From positions 3,417,501-3,481,500 of the forward strand of contig NZ_CP024923.1 of the NCBI RefSeq assembly GCF_002796605.1: 64,000 nucleotides of DNA. The letters are read 5' to 3'. The position numbers and the translations under genes are program-made. Shown in pieces: positions 7,402-15,465 of this stretch. A model generated the notes under the pieces. The model saw only the letters and a program-made list of their open reading frames with translations, was not told where the DNA came from and did not search any database. This DNA is from Sphingomonas psychrotolerans. GTDB taxonomy: Bacteria > Pseudomonadota > Alphaproteobacteria > Sphingomonadales > Sphingomonadaceae. Positions within the stretch are counted from its first letter, which is position 1. Each line of letters opens with the position of its first letter.

Positions 7402-9939
7402 ATGCAGCTCGTCATCGTCGAATCGCCCGCCAAGGCGAAGACCATCGAAAAATATCTGGGCTCGGACTACCGCGTCCTCGCCTCCTACGGCCATGTCCGC
7501 GATCTGCCGCCGCGCGACGGATCGGTGAACCCCGAAGACGGGTTCGCAATGGAGTGGGAGACTTACGCCGACAAGTCCAAGCAATTGAAGGCGATCTCCG
7601 ATCTGGCGAAGACCGCCGACCGCCTGATCCTCGCGACCGATCCCGATCGCGAGGGAGAGGCGATCAGCTGGCACGTCCAGGAAGTGCTTCGCAACAAGAA
7701 GGTGCTCCCCAGGGAAGTCGAGCGCGTCACCTTCAACGCGATCACCAAGCCGGCGATCCTCGCCGCGATGAAGGCGCCGCGCGAGCTCGATACCGATTTG
7801 ATCGACGCCTATCGCGCTCGCCGCGCGCTCGATTATCTCGTCGGCTTCACGCTCTCGCCGGTGCTGTGGCGCAAGCTGCCCGGCGCAAAGTCGGCCGGCC
7901 GCGTCCAATCGGTCGCGCTGCGTATCATCGTCGATCGCGAGCGCGAGATCGAAAGCTTCCGCCCACAGGAATATTGGTCGGTTACTGCCGATATGGAGCA
8001 GGACGGCACCCCGTTCGTGGCGCGCCTCGTCAAATATAAAGGCCACAAGATCGATCGCCTGACGATCGGCGAGGAAGGCACTGCGCTCGCCGCCAAGAAG
8101 GCAGTCGAGGAAGGCCGCTTCTCGGTCGCCTCGGTCGAGACCAAGCCCGCGACGCGCAACCCGCCACCGCCCTTCACCACATCGACGCTCCAGCAGGAGG
8201 CCGCGCGCAAACTCGGCTTTTCGGCGAGCCACACGATGCGCATCGCGCAGGGGCTCTACGAGGACGGCGCGATCACCTATATGCGTACCGACGGCGTCCA
8301 GATGGACCCGGGCGCGATCCAGGAGGCCCGGAAAGCCGTCGCGACGCGCTATGACGGCTCGTACGTGCCCGACAAGCCACGCATCTACACCACCAAGGCC
8401 AAGAACGCGCAGGAAGCCCATGAGGCGATCCGCCCCACCGATTTCTCGAAGGACAAGGCCGGCAGCGGCGATCATGGCCGGCTCTACGAGCTGATCTGGA
8501 AGCGCGCGCTCGCCAGCCAGATGGCGTCGGCGCGGATGGAGCGCACCACGATCGATCTCGAGGACGGCACGGGTCAGCAGGGGCTGCGCGCGACCGGTCA
8601 GGTCGTGCTCTTCGCCGGCTATCTCACGCTGTACGAGGAAGGCCGCGACGATGAGGGTGACGAGGACAGCCGCCGCCTCCCGCGCCTGTCTGCGGGCGAT
8701 GCGCCGGCCAAGAAGTCCGTCAACGCCGAGCAGCATTTCACCCAGCCGCCGCCGCGCTTCTCCGAGGCTTCGCTGGTCAAGCGGCTCGAGGAGCTCGGCA
8801 TCGGCCGCCCGTCGACCTATGCCTCGATCATCCAGACCCTGAAGGACCGCGCTTATGTGCGGATCGAGAAGAACCGCTTCTTCGCCGAGGAGAGCGGTCG
8901 GCTGGTGACGGCGTTCCTCGAGCGCTTCTTCGAGAAATATGTCGGCTATGATTTCACTGCCGAACTCGAGGAAGAGCTCGACGATGTTTCAGGCGGCCGC
9001 GCCCAGTGGCAGGCGGTGCTCGAATCCTTCTGGAAGGACTTCAAGCCACGCACCACCGAAGTGATGGAGCAGAAGCCGAGCGAAGTCACTGCGGCGCTCG
9101 ATCTGTTCCTCGAACCCTATCTGTTTCCGGCCAAGGCCGATGGCGGCGATCCCCGGCTATGCCCGAATTGCGGCAATGGCCGACTCGCGCTGCGCGGCGG
9201 CAAGTTCGGCGCGTTCGTGGCGTGCTCCAACTATCCCGAGTGCAAATTCACGCGTCGCTTCGGCGAGCCGGGCGGCGAGGGCGCCGAATCGACGGGGCCG
9301 GAAGTGTTGGGCGTCGATCCCGACACCGGGCTCAACGTCGAGCGCAAATCGGGGCGTTTCGGGCCGTACATCCAGCTCGGCGAAGGCAAGGAAGCGGCGC
9401 GCGCCTCGATCCCCAAGGATGTCGATCTCGATCTGGAATGGGCACTGAAGCTGCTCAAGCTGCCGCGCACGGTCGGCAATCACCCGGAGAGCGGCAATCC
9501 GATCACGGCGTCGATCGGGCGCTATGGGCCGTATCTGGCGCATGACGGGAAATATGCCAGGCTCCAGTCGACCGCAGAGGTGTTCGAGACTGGCATGAAC
9601 GCCGCGGTGGTCAAGCTTGCGGAAGCGGCGGCCAATGGCGGCCGTCCGGCGCGTGGCGCCGCGCGCGAACCACTCAAGGTCCTCGGCAAGCATCCGCGCA
9701 CCGAGGCCGAGATCAAGCTGATGGAGGGCCGCTATGGCGCCTATGTCACCGATGGCGAGACCAATGCGACGCTGCCCAAGTCGATCGACAAGGACCAGCT
9801 CACGCTTGAGGAGGCTGCCCAGCTGATCGACGCGCGCGCCGCCGCGGGCCCCCCCAAGGGCAAGGGCAAGAAGAAAGCCGCGCCGAAAAAGGCGGCGGCG
9901 AAAAAAGCGCCCGCCAAAAAGGCTGCGGCGAAGAAATGA
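7402..9939 (+). CDS. topA: DNA topoisomerase I
   Basis: A type IA topoisomerase of 845 residues that relaxes negative supercoils. The Toprim domain opens the protein (VIVESPAKAKTIEKYLG, and DPDREGEAISWH near residues 75-85). The catalytic tyrosine is in AITYMRTDG (about Y293). A C-terminal zinc-ribbon of the CPNCGNG...CSNYPEC type sits near residues 588-613, followed by two further TopA C4-like repeats without all cysteines. The last 30 residues are a Lys/Ala tail (KKAAPKKAAAKK type) typical of alphaproteobacterial TopA and likely binding DNA. Confidence 0.98.
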   Translation: MQLVIVESPAKAKTIEKYLGSDYRVLASYGHVRDLPPRDGSVNPEDGFAMEWETYADKSKQLKAISDLAKTADRLILATDPDREGEAISWHVQEVLRNKKVLPREVERVTFNAITKPAILAAMKAPRELDTDLIDAYRARRALDYLVGFTLSPVLWRKLPGAKSAGRVQSVALRIIVDREREIESFRPQEYWSVTADMEQDGTPFVARLVKYKGHKIDRLTIGEEGTALAAKKAVEEGRFSVASVETKPATRNPPPPFTTSTLQQEAARKLGFSASHTMRIAQGLYEDGAITYMRTDGVQMDPGAIQEARKAVATRYDGSYVPDKPRIYTTKAKNAQEAHEAIRPTDFSKDKAGSGDHGRLYELIWKRALASQMASARMERTTIDLEDGTGQQGLRATGQVVLFAGYLTLYEEGRDDEGDEDSRRLPRLSAGDAPAKKSVNAEQHFTQPPPRFSEASLVKRLEELGIGRPSTYASIIQTLKDRAYVRIEKNRFFAEESGRLVTAFLERFFEKYVGYDFTAELEEELDDVSGGRAQWQAVLESFWKDFKPRTTEVMEQKPSEVTAALDLFLEPYLFPAKADGGDPRLCPNCGNGRLALRGGKFGAFVACSNYPECKFTRRFGEPGGEGAESTGPEVLGVDPDTGLNVERKSGRFGPYIQLGEGKEAARASIPKDVDLDLEWALKLLKLPRTVGNHPESGNPITASIGRYGPYLAHDGKYARLQSTAEVFETGMNAAVVKLAEAAANGGRPARGAAREPLKVLGKHPRTEAEIKLMEGRYGAYVTDGETNATLPKSIDKDQLTLEEAAQLIDARAAAGPPKGKGKKKAAPKKAAAKKAPAKKAAAKK

Positions 9940-9942
9940 GTC

Positions 9943-10020
9943 GTGCTCCTGCGAAAGCAGGAGCCTGGGATCACAAGTGGTGCGTTTCGAGGCTCTGGGC
10001 TCCTGCTTTCGCAGGAGCAC
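9943..10020. repeat. Paired inverted REP-like palindrome between topA and the Sel1 gene
   Basis: Two copies of a unit with core GCTCCTGCGAAAGCAGGAGC lie in opposite orientation at 9943-9970 and 9995-10020. Each copy is itself a 7-bp-stem hairpin, and together they can form a long cruciform-like stem. The pair fills the gap between two convergent genes (topA and the Sel1 protein gene), so it can act as a bidirectional terminator. There is no clear U-tract. The arrangement resembles the composite BIME units of enterobacterial REPs. Confidence 0.85.
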
Positions 10021-10039
10021 CGGGGTCGCGCGGAATGGC

Positions 10040-10336
10040 TTACGCCGCGCGCATCTCCAGCCCGCGCAGCCAGGCGCGTGCCGCTTTCTGCGCGTCGGTG
10101 ATCTCGCGTGCGGTCATGTCTTCGGAAATTTCGGCGCGGCATTCCGCGGCGCGTTCGCTGCCCGAGACGGCGGCGATGTTGAACCATTTGTGCGCTTCGA
10201 CGAGATCGACGTCGACGCCTTCGGCGCCGCTCGAATAGACGATGCCGAGATCGAAACACGCCTTCGAGTCACCGCGCGCTGCATCGCTCAGTCGGCTCTC
10301 TATCAGGAAACGTGCGCTCTTGAGGCTGTTGGCCAT
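10040..10336 (-). CDS. Sel1-like repeat protein
   Basis: A 98-residue protein carrying one clear Sel1/TPR-like repeat: ACFDLGIVYSSG followed by DVDLVEAHKWFNIAA. The sequence ends with a short helical region. Such single-repeat proteins probably bind a partner protein; no enzymatic motif is present. ATG 10336 is preceded by an AAGAG-like Shine-Dalgarno. It lies 74 bp downstream of panC on the same strand and may be co-transcribed or driven from the dyad at 10400-10416. Confidence 0.85.
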   Translation of the reverse strand: MANSLKSARFLIESRLSDAARGDSKACFDLGIVYSSGAEGVDVDLVEAHKWFNIAAVSGSERAAECRAEISEDMTAREITDAQKAARAWLRGLEMRAA

Positions 10337-10399
10337 TGCCGCTCTTCCAATTGCTGATCCCTACTATTGCAAGGACTGGCAGGTAAGCGGGAAACAAAA

Positions 10400-10416
10400 G
10401 GTTAACGAGGTTAACC
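10400..10416. promoter_or_regulatory. GGTTAAC-N3-GTTAACC dyad overlapping the panC stop
   Basis: A perfect inverted repeat with 7-bp arms and a 3-bp spacer spans the panC stop codon and lies 64-80 bp upstream of the Sel1 gene start. It contains two TTAAC elements, the half-site of the cell-cycle regulator CtrA, but spaced 5 bp rather than the canonical 7 bp, so a CtrA assignment is doubtful. It is short for a terminator and has no U-tract. Confidence 0.35.
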
Positions 10417-11259
10417 GTAATCATTCGTATTCAGAGGGATATTATCGATCAGCCGGGTGCCGCCGATCCGCGCGGCGGCGAGCAGCCGCATCGGCCGGCC
10501 CTCGATCGGGTCGCCCAGAGTCTCGGCATCGGCGAGGGTGACGTAATCAACCTCGAACCCGGCAGTGACCAGCATCTCGCGTGCCTGCGCCAGCGCCGTC
10601 TCGGCATCGCCGCCCCTGGCGATCGCGCGCTCGGCGACGCCCAGCGCGCGCGGCAGGGCCACGGCGCGCGTGCGTTCCTCGGGGATCAGATAGGCGTTGC
10701 GCGAAGACAGCGCGAGCCCGTCATCCTCGCGCTGGGTGGGCACCCCCAGGATCTCCACATCGAGGTCGAGGTCCGCGACGAGGCGGCGGATCACCGCCAG
10801 CTGCTGCCAGTCCTTCTCGCCGAACAAGGCGATGTCGGGCCGCACCTGATTGAGCAATTTGGTGACCACCGTCGCGACGCCATCGAAATGGCCGGGGCGG
10901 TGGGCGCCGTCCAGCACTTCGCCTACTCCGCGTACCGCGACATTGGTCACGAAGCCGTCGGGATACATCAGCTCGACCGGGGGCAGCCACAGCAGTTCGA
11001 CGCCGGCCGCGGCGAGCATGCGCGAGTCGGCGAGTTCCTTGCGCGGATACTTGGCGAGATCCTCGTTCGCCCCGAACTGCTTCGGATTGACGAAGATCGA
11101 GACCACCACGCGCTGGGCTGCGCGGCGCGCTGCCTCGACCAGCGCCATATGCCCGTCATGCAGCGCCCCCATCGTCGGCACCAAAGCGACGCGCTCGCCC
11201 GCCGCGCGCCATGTGGCGACGGCGCCGCGAAGGGCATCGAGCTGACGGACGGTTTGCAC
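10411..11259 (-). CDS. panC: Pantothenate synthetase
   Basis: The 282-residue enzyme ligates pantoate and beta-alanine with ATP in coenzyme A synthesis. Family motifs are intact: VPTMGALHDGHMALV (about 27-41, nucleotide-binding HxGH), FVNPKQFG, LFGEKDWQQL, and LSSRNAYL. Start ATG 11259 gives the typical length. Divergent from mipZ with 79 bp between the two starts. Confidence 0.97.
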   Translation of the reverse strand: MQTVRQLDALRGAVATWRAAGERVALVPTMGALHDGHMALVEAARRAAQRVVVSIFVNPKQFGANEDLAKYPRKELADSRMLAAAGVELLWLPPVELMYPDGFVTNVAVRGVGEVLDGAHRPGHFDGVATVVTKLLNQVRPDIALFGEKDWQQLAVIRRLVADLDLDVEILGVPTQREDDGLALSSRNAYLIPEERTRAVALPRALGVAERAIARGGDAETALAQAREMLVTAGFEVDYVTLADAETLGDPIEGRPMRLLAAARIGGTRLIDNIPLNTNDYG

Positions 11260-11338
11260 GCTTGACCACTTTCGATAAGACAGGAGCGCGGCCTTCTATG
11301 GGGCGCGGGCGGCAGGATCAATAAAGGATGTTGTACGG

Positions 11339-12133
11339 TTGACCGACGGAGCTAAGCGCTTGCACGTGCTCGTTTTTGCCAATGAAAAGGGCGGCACCGG
11401 CAAGTCCACGACGGCGGTCCACGCGGCGATCGCGCTGTCGTCGAAAGGCGCGCGGGTGGCGTGCTTCGACCTCGACCATCGCCAGCGCACCATGGGTCGC
11501 TATCTCGACAACCGCCGTGCCACGATCAAGCGCGTCGGGCGCGACCTGCCGACGCCCGAATATGAAACGCATGACGGCGAGAGCATGGATTTCTTCTCCG
11601 ATACGCTGGAGCGGCTCGGTTCGAACGCCGATTTCCTCGTGATCGACACTCCCGGCCGCGACGACAAGTTCGCCCGCATCGCCGTCACCAACGCCGATAC
11701 GCTCGTCACGCCGATGAATGACAGCTTCGTCGATTTCGATCTGATCGGCCATGTCGACCCCGATACCTATAAGGTCACTCGCCCGAGCTTCTATTCCGAG
11801 CTTATCTGGGAATCGCGCAAACGCCGCGCCAAGGCTGACGGCGAGACGATCGACTGGGTGGTGCTGCGCAACCGCATGCAACACATTGAGGCCCGCAACA
11901 TGCGCCGCGTCTCGGAAGCGATCGACCAGCTCTCCAAACGCGTCGGCTTCCGGGTGATCTCGGGGTTGTCCGAACGGGTCATCTATCGCGAACTGTTCCC
12001 GCAGGGACTGACCATGCTCGACAGTCGCGAGTTCGGCGAGATGGGTCTCAGCCACGTCGCCGCGCGGCAGGAGCTGCGCGAGATGATGGCGGGGCTCGCG
12101 CTTCCCGAAGTCACGATGCCGCTGTTCGCCTGA
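11339..12133 (+). CDS. mipZ: MipZ-like division-plane positioning ATPase
   Basis: A 264-residue ParA/MinD superfamily ATPase. In Caulobacter, MipZ forms bipolar gradients via ParB and blocks FtsZ at the poles. The deviant Walker A KGGTGKSTTAVH (about 18-29), the FDLDHRQRTMGRYL Walker A' region and VIDTPGRDD match MipZ rather than ParA. The RNRMQHIEARN and GFRVISGLSERVIYRELFPQGLTMLD segments are also MipZ-specific. TTG 11339 is chosen as the start because an AAAGGA Shine-Dalgarno lies about 9 bp upstream and no ATG or GTG is in frame. The stop overlaps the next start by one base. Confidence 0.93.
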   Translation: MTDGAKRLHVLVFANEKGGTGKSTTAVHAAIALSSKGARVACFDLDHRQRTMGRYLDNRRATIKRVGRDLPTPEYETHDGESMDFFSDTLERLGSNADFLVIDTPGRDDKFARIAVTNADTLVTPMNDSFVDFDLIGHVDPDTYKVTRPSFYSELIWESRKRRAKADGETIDWVVLRNRMQHIEARNMRRVSEAIDQLSKRVGFRVISGLSERVIYRELFPQGLTMLDSREFGEMGLSHVAARQELREMMAGLALPEVTMPLFA

Positions 12134-12396
12134 TGGCCAAAGCAATCCTCGCGGCGCTTATCATCGGCGCGATCTATTATTTGTTCTTCAAGCCGCGGCC
12201 CAAGCCCAGCGCCCCCAAAATGCCGCGGGATGAAGCCCGTGCGATCCTCGGCGTCGCCGCCGATGCGGACGAGCAAGCGATTCGTAGCGCACACCGCCGG
12301 CTGGTCAGTGCGGTCCATCCCGACAAGGGCGGATCCGAGGAGTTGACGCGACGGATCAACGCCGCGCGCGACACGTTGCTTCGCCGTAGCGCGTAG
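12133..12396 (+). CDS. Membrane-anchored J-domain protein
   Basis: An 87-residue protein with one N-terminal membrane segment (residues 4-19), a short Pro/Lys linker, and a C-terminal J domain with the HPDKGG loop (about residues 62-67). The topology (short anchor, J domain at the very C terminus) resembles the Tim14/Pam18 and DjlA-like class rather than full DnaJ. It probably recruits DnaK to the inner membrane face. Its ATG shares one base with the mipZ stop (TGATG), so the two are translationally coupled. Confidence 0.9.
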   Translation: MAKAILAALIIGAIYYLFFKPRPKPSAPKMPRDEARAILGVAADADEQAIRSAHRRLVSAVHPDKGGSEELTRRINAARDTLLRRSA

Positions 12397-12462
12397 CCCA
12401 CACGGGCCGCCGCATCGCCCTTGTTACGCATGCGCAATTGAACTTTCGCCCCGCTCGCGATT

Positions 12463-12484
12463 TGGGGCCTGCGTACAGGCCCCA
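12463..12484. promoter_or_regulatory. Perfect hairpin upstream of the phosphomannomutase gene
   Basis: The stem TGGGGCCTG/CAGGCCCCA (9 bp, 4-nt loop) ends 28 bp before the ATG of the downstream gene and 20 bp before its GGAGG. There is no U-tract. It could be an end for the mipZ/J-domain transcript, an attenuator in the 5' leader, or a protein operator. Confidence 0.5.
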
Positions 12485-12512
12485 GGCCGGCAACATCTTC
12501 CCCGGAGGCACC

Positions 12513-13907
12513 ATGACCCACCGTTTCGACCCCACTTCGCTGCGCGAGTACGACATTCGCGGAATCGTGGGGGAAGCGCTTGGACCCGACGATGCGCGCG
12601 CGATCGGTCGCGGCTTCGCCACTCTGGTCCGTCGCGCAGGCGGGCATCGCGTCGCGGTGGGTCGTGACGGCCGCAATTCGTCGCTCGCGTTCGAGGCGGC
12701 TCTGGTCGAGGGGCTCACCGCGTCGGGCTGCGACGTGGTCCGCATCGGCCTCGGCCCCACGCCGATGCTATATTATGCCGAAGCAACGCTCGAAGTGGAT
12801 GGCGGCATCCAGATAACCGGCAGCCATAATCCCGGCAATTACAACGGCTTCAAGATGGTGCTTCAGCATCTTCCGTTCTTCGGCGAGGACATCCAGACGC
12901 TCGGCCGGATGGCTGCCGAAGGCGATTGGGAATCGGTAGAGCCCGGCGACGAGGGCACCGTCAGCGACTATGATATCCTCGACACTTATGTCGACCGGCT
13001 GATGGCGGGCTATGCCGGCGGCGCCTATCGCGTCGGATGGGATACGGGCAACGGCGCCGCCGGTCCGGTGGTCGAGAAATTGGTCAAGCTGCTGCCGGGT
13101 GAGCATCATACGATCTTCACCGAAGTGGACGGCAATTTCCCCAATCATCATCCCGATCCTACCGAGGAGAAGAACCTCGCCGACCTGAAGCGGCTTGTCG
13201 CCGAGAAGAACCTCGATTTCGGACTGGCCTTCGACGGTGACGGCGACCGGCTGGGCGCGATCGACGGGCAAGGCCGGGTGGTCTGGGGCGATCAGCTTCT
13301 GTCCATTTTGGCCGAACCCGTTCTGCGTGAGCTGCCGGGGGCGACGATCATCGCCGACGTCAAGGCGAGCCAGGCGCTTTACGACCGCGTCGCCGAACTC
13401 GGCGGTCAGCCTTTGATGTGGAAGACCGGGCACAGCCTGATCAAGACCAAGATGAAGGAAACCGGCGCGCCGCTGGCGGGCGAGATGAGCGGGCACATCT
13501 TCTTCGCGCACAATTATTATGGCTTTGACGACGCGCAATATGCCGCGATCCGGCTGATCCAGGCAGTGCACGTGATCGGCAAGTCGCTCACCCAGATCAA
13601 GGACGAGATGCCGGCGATGATCAACACGCCGGAAATGCGCTTCCAGGTATCGGACACGCGCAAGTTCGCGGTGATCGACGAAGTGCTCGACCGGCTCGAG
13701 GCCGAGGGTGCCGACGTCAACCGCACCGACGGCGCACGGGTGAACACGCCCGACGGCTGGTGGCTATTGCGCGCATCGAACACCCAGGACGTGCTCGTCG
13801 CGCGCGCCGAGGCGAAGAGCCAGGAAGGCCTTGATCGGCTGATGGCAATGATCGACGCCCAGCTCGCCGCCAGCGGACTCGAACGCGGACCGCAAGCTGC
13901 GCATTAA
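12513..13907 (+). CDS. manB: Phosphomannomutase/phosphoglucomutase
   Basis: A 464-residue alpha-D-phosphohexomutase interconverting mannose-6-P/mannose-1-P and glucose-6-P/glucose-1-P for envelope polysaccharide. The active-site phosphoserine loop TGSHNPGNYNG (about S104), the metal loop FDGDGDRLG (about D241-D245), the sugar-binding GEMSGHIFF, and the C-terminal phosphate-binding RASNTQD are all present. A CGGAGGC Shine-Dalgarno fixes ATG 12513; in-frame sequence before it is not conserved. It resembles AlgC/PgmG more than single-substrate mutases, so dual specificity is likely. Confidence 0.95.
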   Translation: MTHRFDPTSLREYDIRGIVGEALGPDDARAIGRGFATLVRRAGGHRVAVGRDGRNSSLAFEAALVEGLTASGCDVVRIGLGPTPMLYYAEATLEVDGGIQITGSHNPGNYNGFKMVLQHLPFFGEDIQTLGRMAAEGDWESVEPGDEGTVSDYDILDTYVDRLMAGYAGGAYRVGWDTGNGAAGPVVEKLVKLLPGEHHTIFTEVDGNFPNHHPDPTEEKNLADLKRLVAEKNLDFGLAFDGDGDRLGAIDGQGRVVWGDQLLSILAEPVLRELPGATIIADVKASQALYDRVAELGGQPLMWKTGHSLIKTKMKETGAPLAGEMSGHIFFAHNYYGFDDAQYAAIRLIQAVHVIGKSLTQIKDEMPAMINTPEMRFQVSDTRKFAVIDEVLDRLEAEGADVNRTDGARVNTPDGWWLLRASNTQDVLVARAEAKSQEGLDRLMAMIDAQLAASGLERGPQAAH

Positions 13908-13921
13908 TTCGGCGGAACCGT

Positions 13922-13969
13922 TCGACGGGTGGAACCTTGATCTGCATCAAGGGTTCATCCGTCCGAGTG
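13922..13969. promoter_or_regulatory. Perfect FNR/FixK-type box inside a larger imperfect dyad
   Basis: TTGATCTGCATCAA at 13937-13950 matches the FNR/Anr/FixK consensus TTGAT-N4-ATCAA exactly. It is the core of a longer imperfect inverted repeat reaching from about 13922 to 13969 (GGAACC ... GGGTTC arms with a one-base bulge). The box is centred about 36 bp before the ATG at 13980, so it may act on that gene. The larger dyad might instead act as the end signal for the phosphomannomutase gene, but there is no U-tract. Confidence 0.6.
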
Positions 13970-13979
13970 GGACCCGGCC

Positions 13980-14138
13980 ATGAACGACAAAACCCTGAAC
14001 GACATCGCTGAGATCGAAGACGCGCAGGCCGCGTTGCGCGAGAGCATCGAGGCAACCAAGGAACTGGCCGAACGCGCCGAGGATTTGTTGCAGAAGCATA
14101 AGGCCCGCGCCGAGCGAGAGAATGCTGGCAGCGATTGA
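13980..14138 (+). CDS. Small coiled-coil protein (52 residues)
   Basis: A 52-residue acidic/amphipathic helix protein starting MNDKTLNDIAEIED. Heptad-like Leu/Ala/Ile spacing runs through EDAQAALRESIEATKELAERAEDLLQ, predicting one continuous coiled coil; the C terminus is basic. No family is recognised. The codon usage (GC-rich third positions) and clean length suggest a real gene. It lies alone behind the FNR/FixK-type box. Shine-Dalgarno is weak (GTGGGA about 8 bp upstream). Confidence 0.6.
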   Translation: MNDKTLNDIAEIEDAQAALRESIEATKELAERAEDLLQKHKARAERENAGSD

Positions 14139-14204
14139 TAGTGTCGATCTGTCCGTCGCAAGTTTTGGCTGGTATTCTATGACGTCACGCCCCACCTAGC
14201 CGGC

Positions 14205-14969
14205 ATGGCCTCCCGCGCCCCCTCGCTCATCCGTGTCATCGATCTCGAAACCACCGGCCAGGCGCCGCCGACGCATGGCGTGTGCGAGATCGGCTGGCAG
14301 GACATCGTGCTCCAGCCGGACGGACGCTGGGAAATCTATGGCGAGGGCGGTAATCGGATGGTCAATCCGGGCCGTCAGATTCCGCCGCTGACGATGGCGG
14401 TGCACCATATCCGCGACGAGGATGTCGCCGACGCGCCCTATTGGCACGATGTCGCGCGCCCGGTGCTCGATCCGTGGCCACGCCGCATCGCGCTCGCCGC
14501 GCACCGCGCCGATTTCGAGCAGCAATTCTGCACGGCCTCGCTCACCCGTGGCGCCGACTGGATCTGCACCTGGAAGTGCGCGATGCGGCTGTGGCCGAGT
14601 TCGCCGGGCTTCTCCAACCAGATGCTGCGCTATTGGCGCAAGCCCGAGGGCCTGGTGCACGAGCGCGGGCTTCCGGCGCACCGCGCCTTCCCCGACGCCT
14701 ATGTGACAGCCTTCCATCTGCGCGACATGCTCAATGAAGCCAGCGTCGAGCAGCTGATTGCATGGTCGAATGAGCCCGGGCTGCTGCCGCGCGTTCGCTA
14801 CGGCCCTGATCGCGGCAAGGAATGGAGCGAGATCGACGACGAATCGCTCGCAATATTTCTCGGCGACCGCGACGTCGACGTGCGGCACACCGCGCAACAG
14901 GAGCATATCCGGCGCAGTGGCGGTGGCGCAGTTGGCCGCAACTCGGCGACGCAGGATTTGCTGCTCTAG
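14205..14969 (+). CDS. DEDDh 3'-5' exonuclease (ExoX/DnaQ family)
   Basis: A 254-residue DnaQ-fold exonuclease. Exo I is VIDLETTG (about 11-18), Exo II is AAHRADFEQQF (about 98-108), and Exo III is the LPAHRAFPDAYVT segment (about 159-171) with the DEDDh histidine. The tail (FLGDRDVDVRHTAQQEH) is specific to a sphingomonad subgroup with an ExoX-like C terminus. It degrades single-stranded DNA in repair, or acts as a proofreading-like nuclease; the exact role is not set by sequence. It converges with the DUF1440 gene, the two stop codons sharing a CTAG. Confidence 0.88.
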   Translation: MASRAPSLIRVIDLETTGQAPPTHGVCEIGWQDIVLQPDGRWEIYGEGGNRMVNPGRQIPPLTMAVHHIRDEDVADAPYWHDVARPVLDPWPRRIALAAHRADFEQQFCTASLTRGADWICTWKCAMRLWPSSPGFSNQMLRYWRKPEGLVHERGLPAHRAFPDAYVTAFHLRDMLNEASVEQLIAWSNEPGLLPRVRYGPDRGKEWSEIDDESLAIFLGDRDVDVRHTAQQEHIRRSGGGAVGRNSATQDLLL

Positions 14970-15445
14970 CGCCGCCCGGCGATCAACGCGCGCACCCCCT
15001 CGAGCACCCAGCCATAAACGAGATGCGACGCCGCGCCATAAGCGTGAACGACAAGCGGCGTCTCGTCGGGTGCCGGTGCGAGGCCCACTGCGGGCACTGC
15101 CGCCTCGTCGAGCAGCGCCGCCGTCGCGATCCCATAGGCGCTGCCGAAACCCGAACGCGCCTCGGGCTGGTATTCGGTAAGTATTCCATAGATGCCGCCG
15201 ATCACCGCGCCGGCAATATAATGGACCGCCTGTCCTGCCGGCGCACGATAGGGCGCGGGCACGGGATCACCGATAATCGCCTCGCTTGCCGCGTCGGCGG
15301 CCTTTACCGTCGCCGGGTCCTCGTCCCCGCTATCGGGCAGCAGCTTCTGCGCCTGTGCCTGAAACGCCGCCATCGCCGCCGAAGCGACCAGTCCCGCGGC
15401 GACTCCGGCGAACAGCCCGATCAAGGGGCGCGGACCTTTGGACAT
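14966..15445 (-). CDS. DUF1440 (YagU-like) membrane protein
   Basis: A 159-residue protein with an N-terminal membrane segment (LIGLFAGVAAGLVASAAMAAF), a Gly-rich GAVIGGIYGILTE segment and a C-terminal HLVYGWVLEGVRALI segment, matching DUF1440/YagU. E. coli YagU is linked to acid resistance, but the molecular role is unknown. ATG 15445 follows GGAGAG. It lies 20 bp after the TraB/GumN gene on the same strand. Confidence 0.8.
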   Translation of the reverse strand: MSKGPRPLIGLFAGVAAGLVASAAMAAFQAQAQKLLPDSGDEDPATVKAADAASEAIIGDPVPAPYRAPAGQAVHYIAGAVIGGIYGILTEYQPEARSGFGSAYGIATAALLDEAAVPAVGLAPAPDETPLVVHAYGAASHLVYGWVLEGVRALIAGRR

Positions 15446-15465
15446 GCGATTCTCTCCGAAAGCGG

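Noticed and set aside
14180..14187. TGACGTCA palindrome before the exonuclease gene
   Set aside because: An 8-bp palindrome is expected by chance at this scale and has no known alphaproteobacterial regulator.
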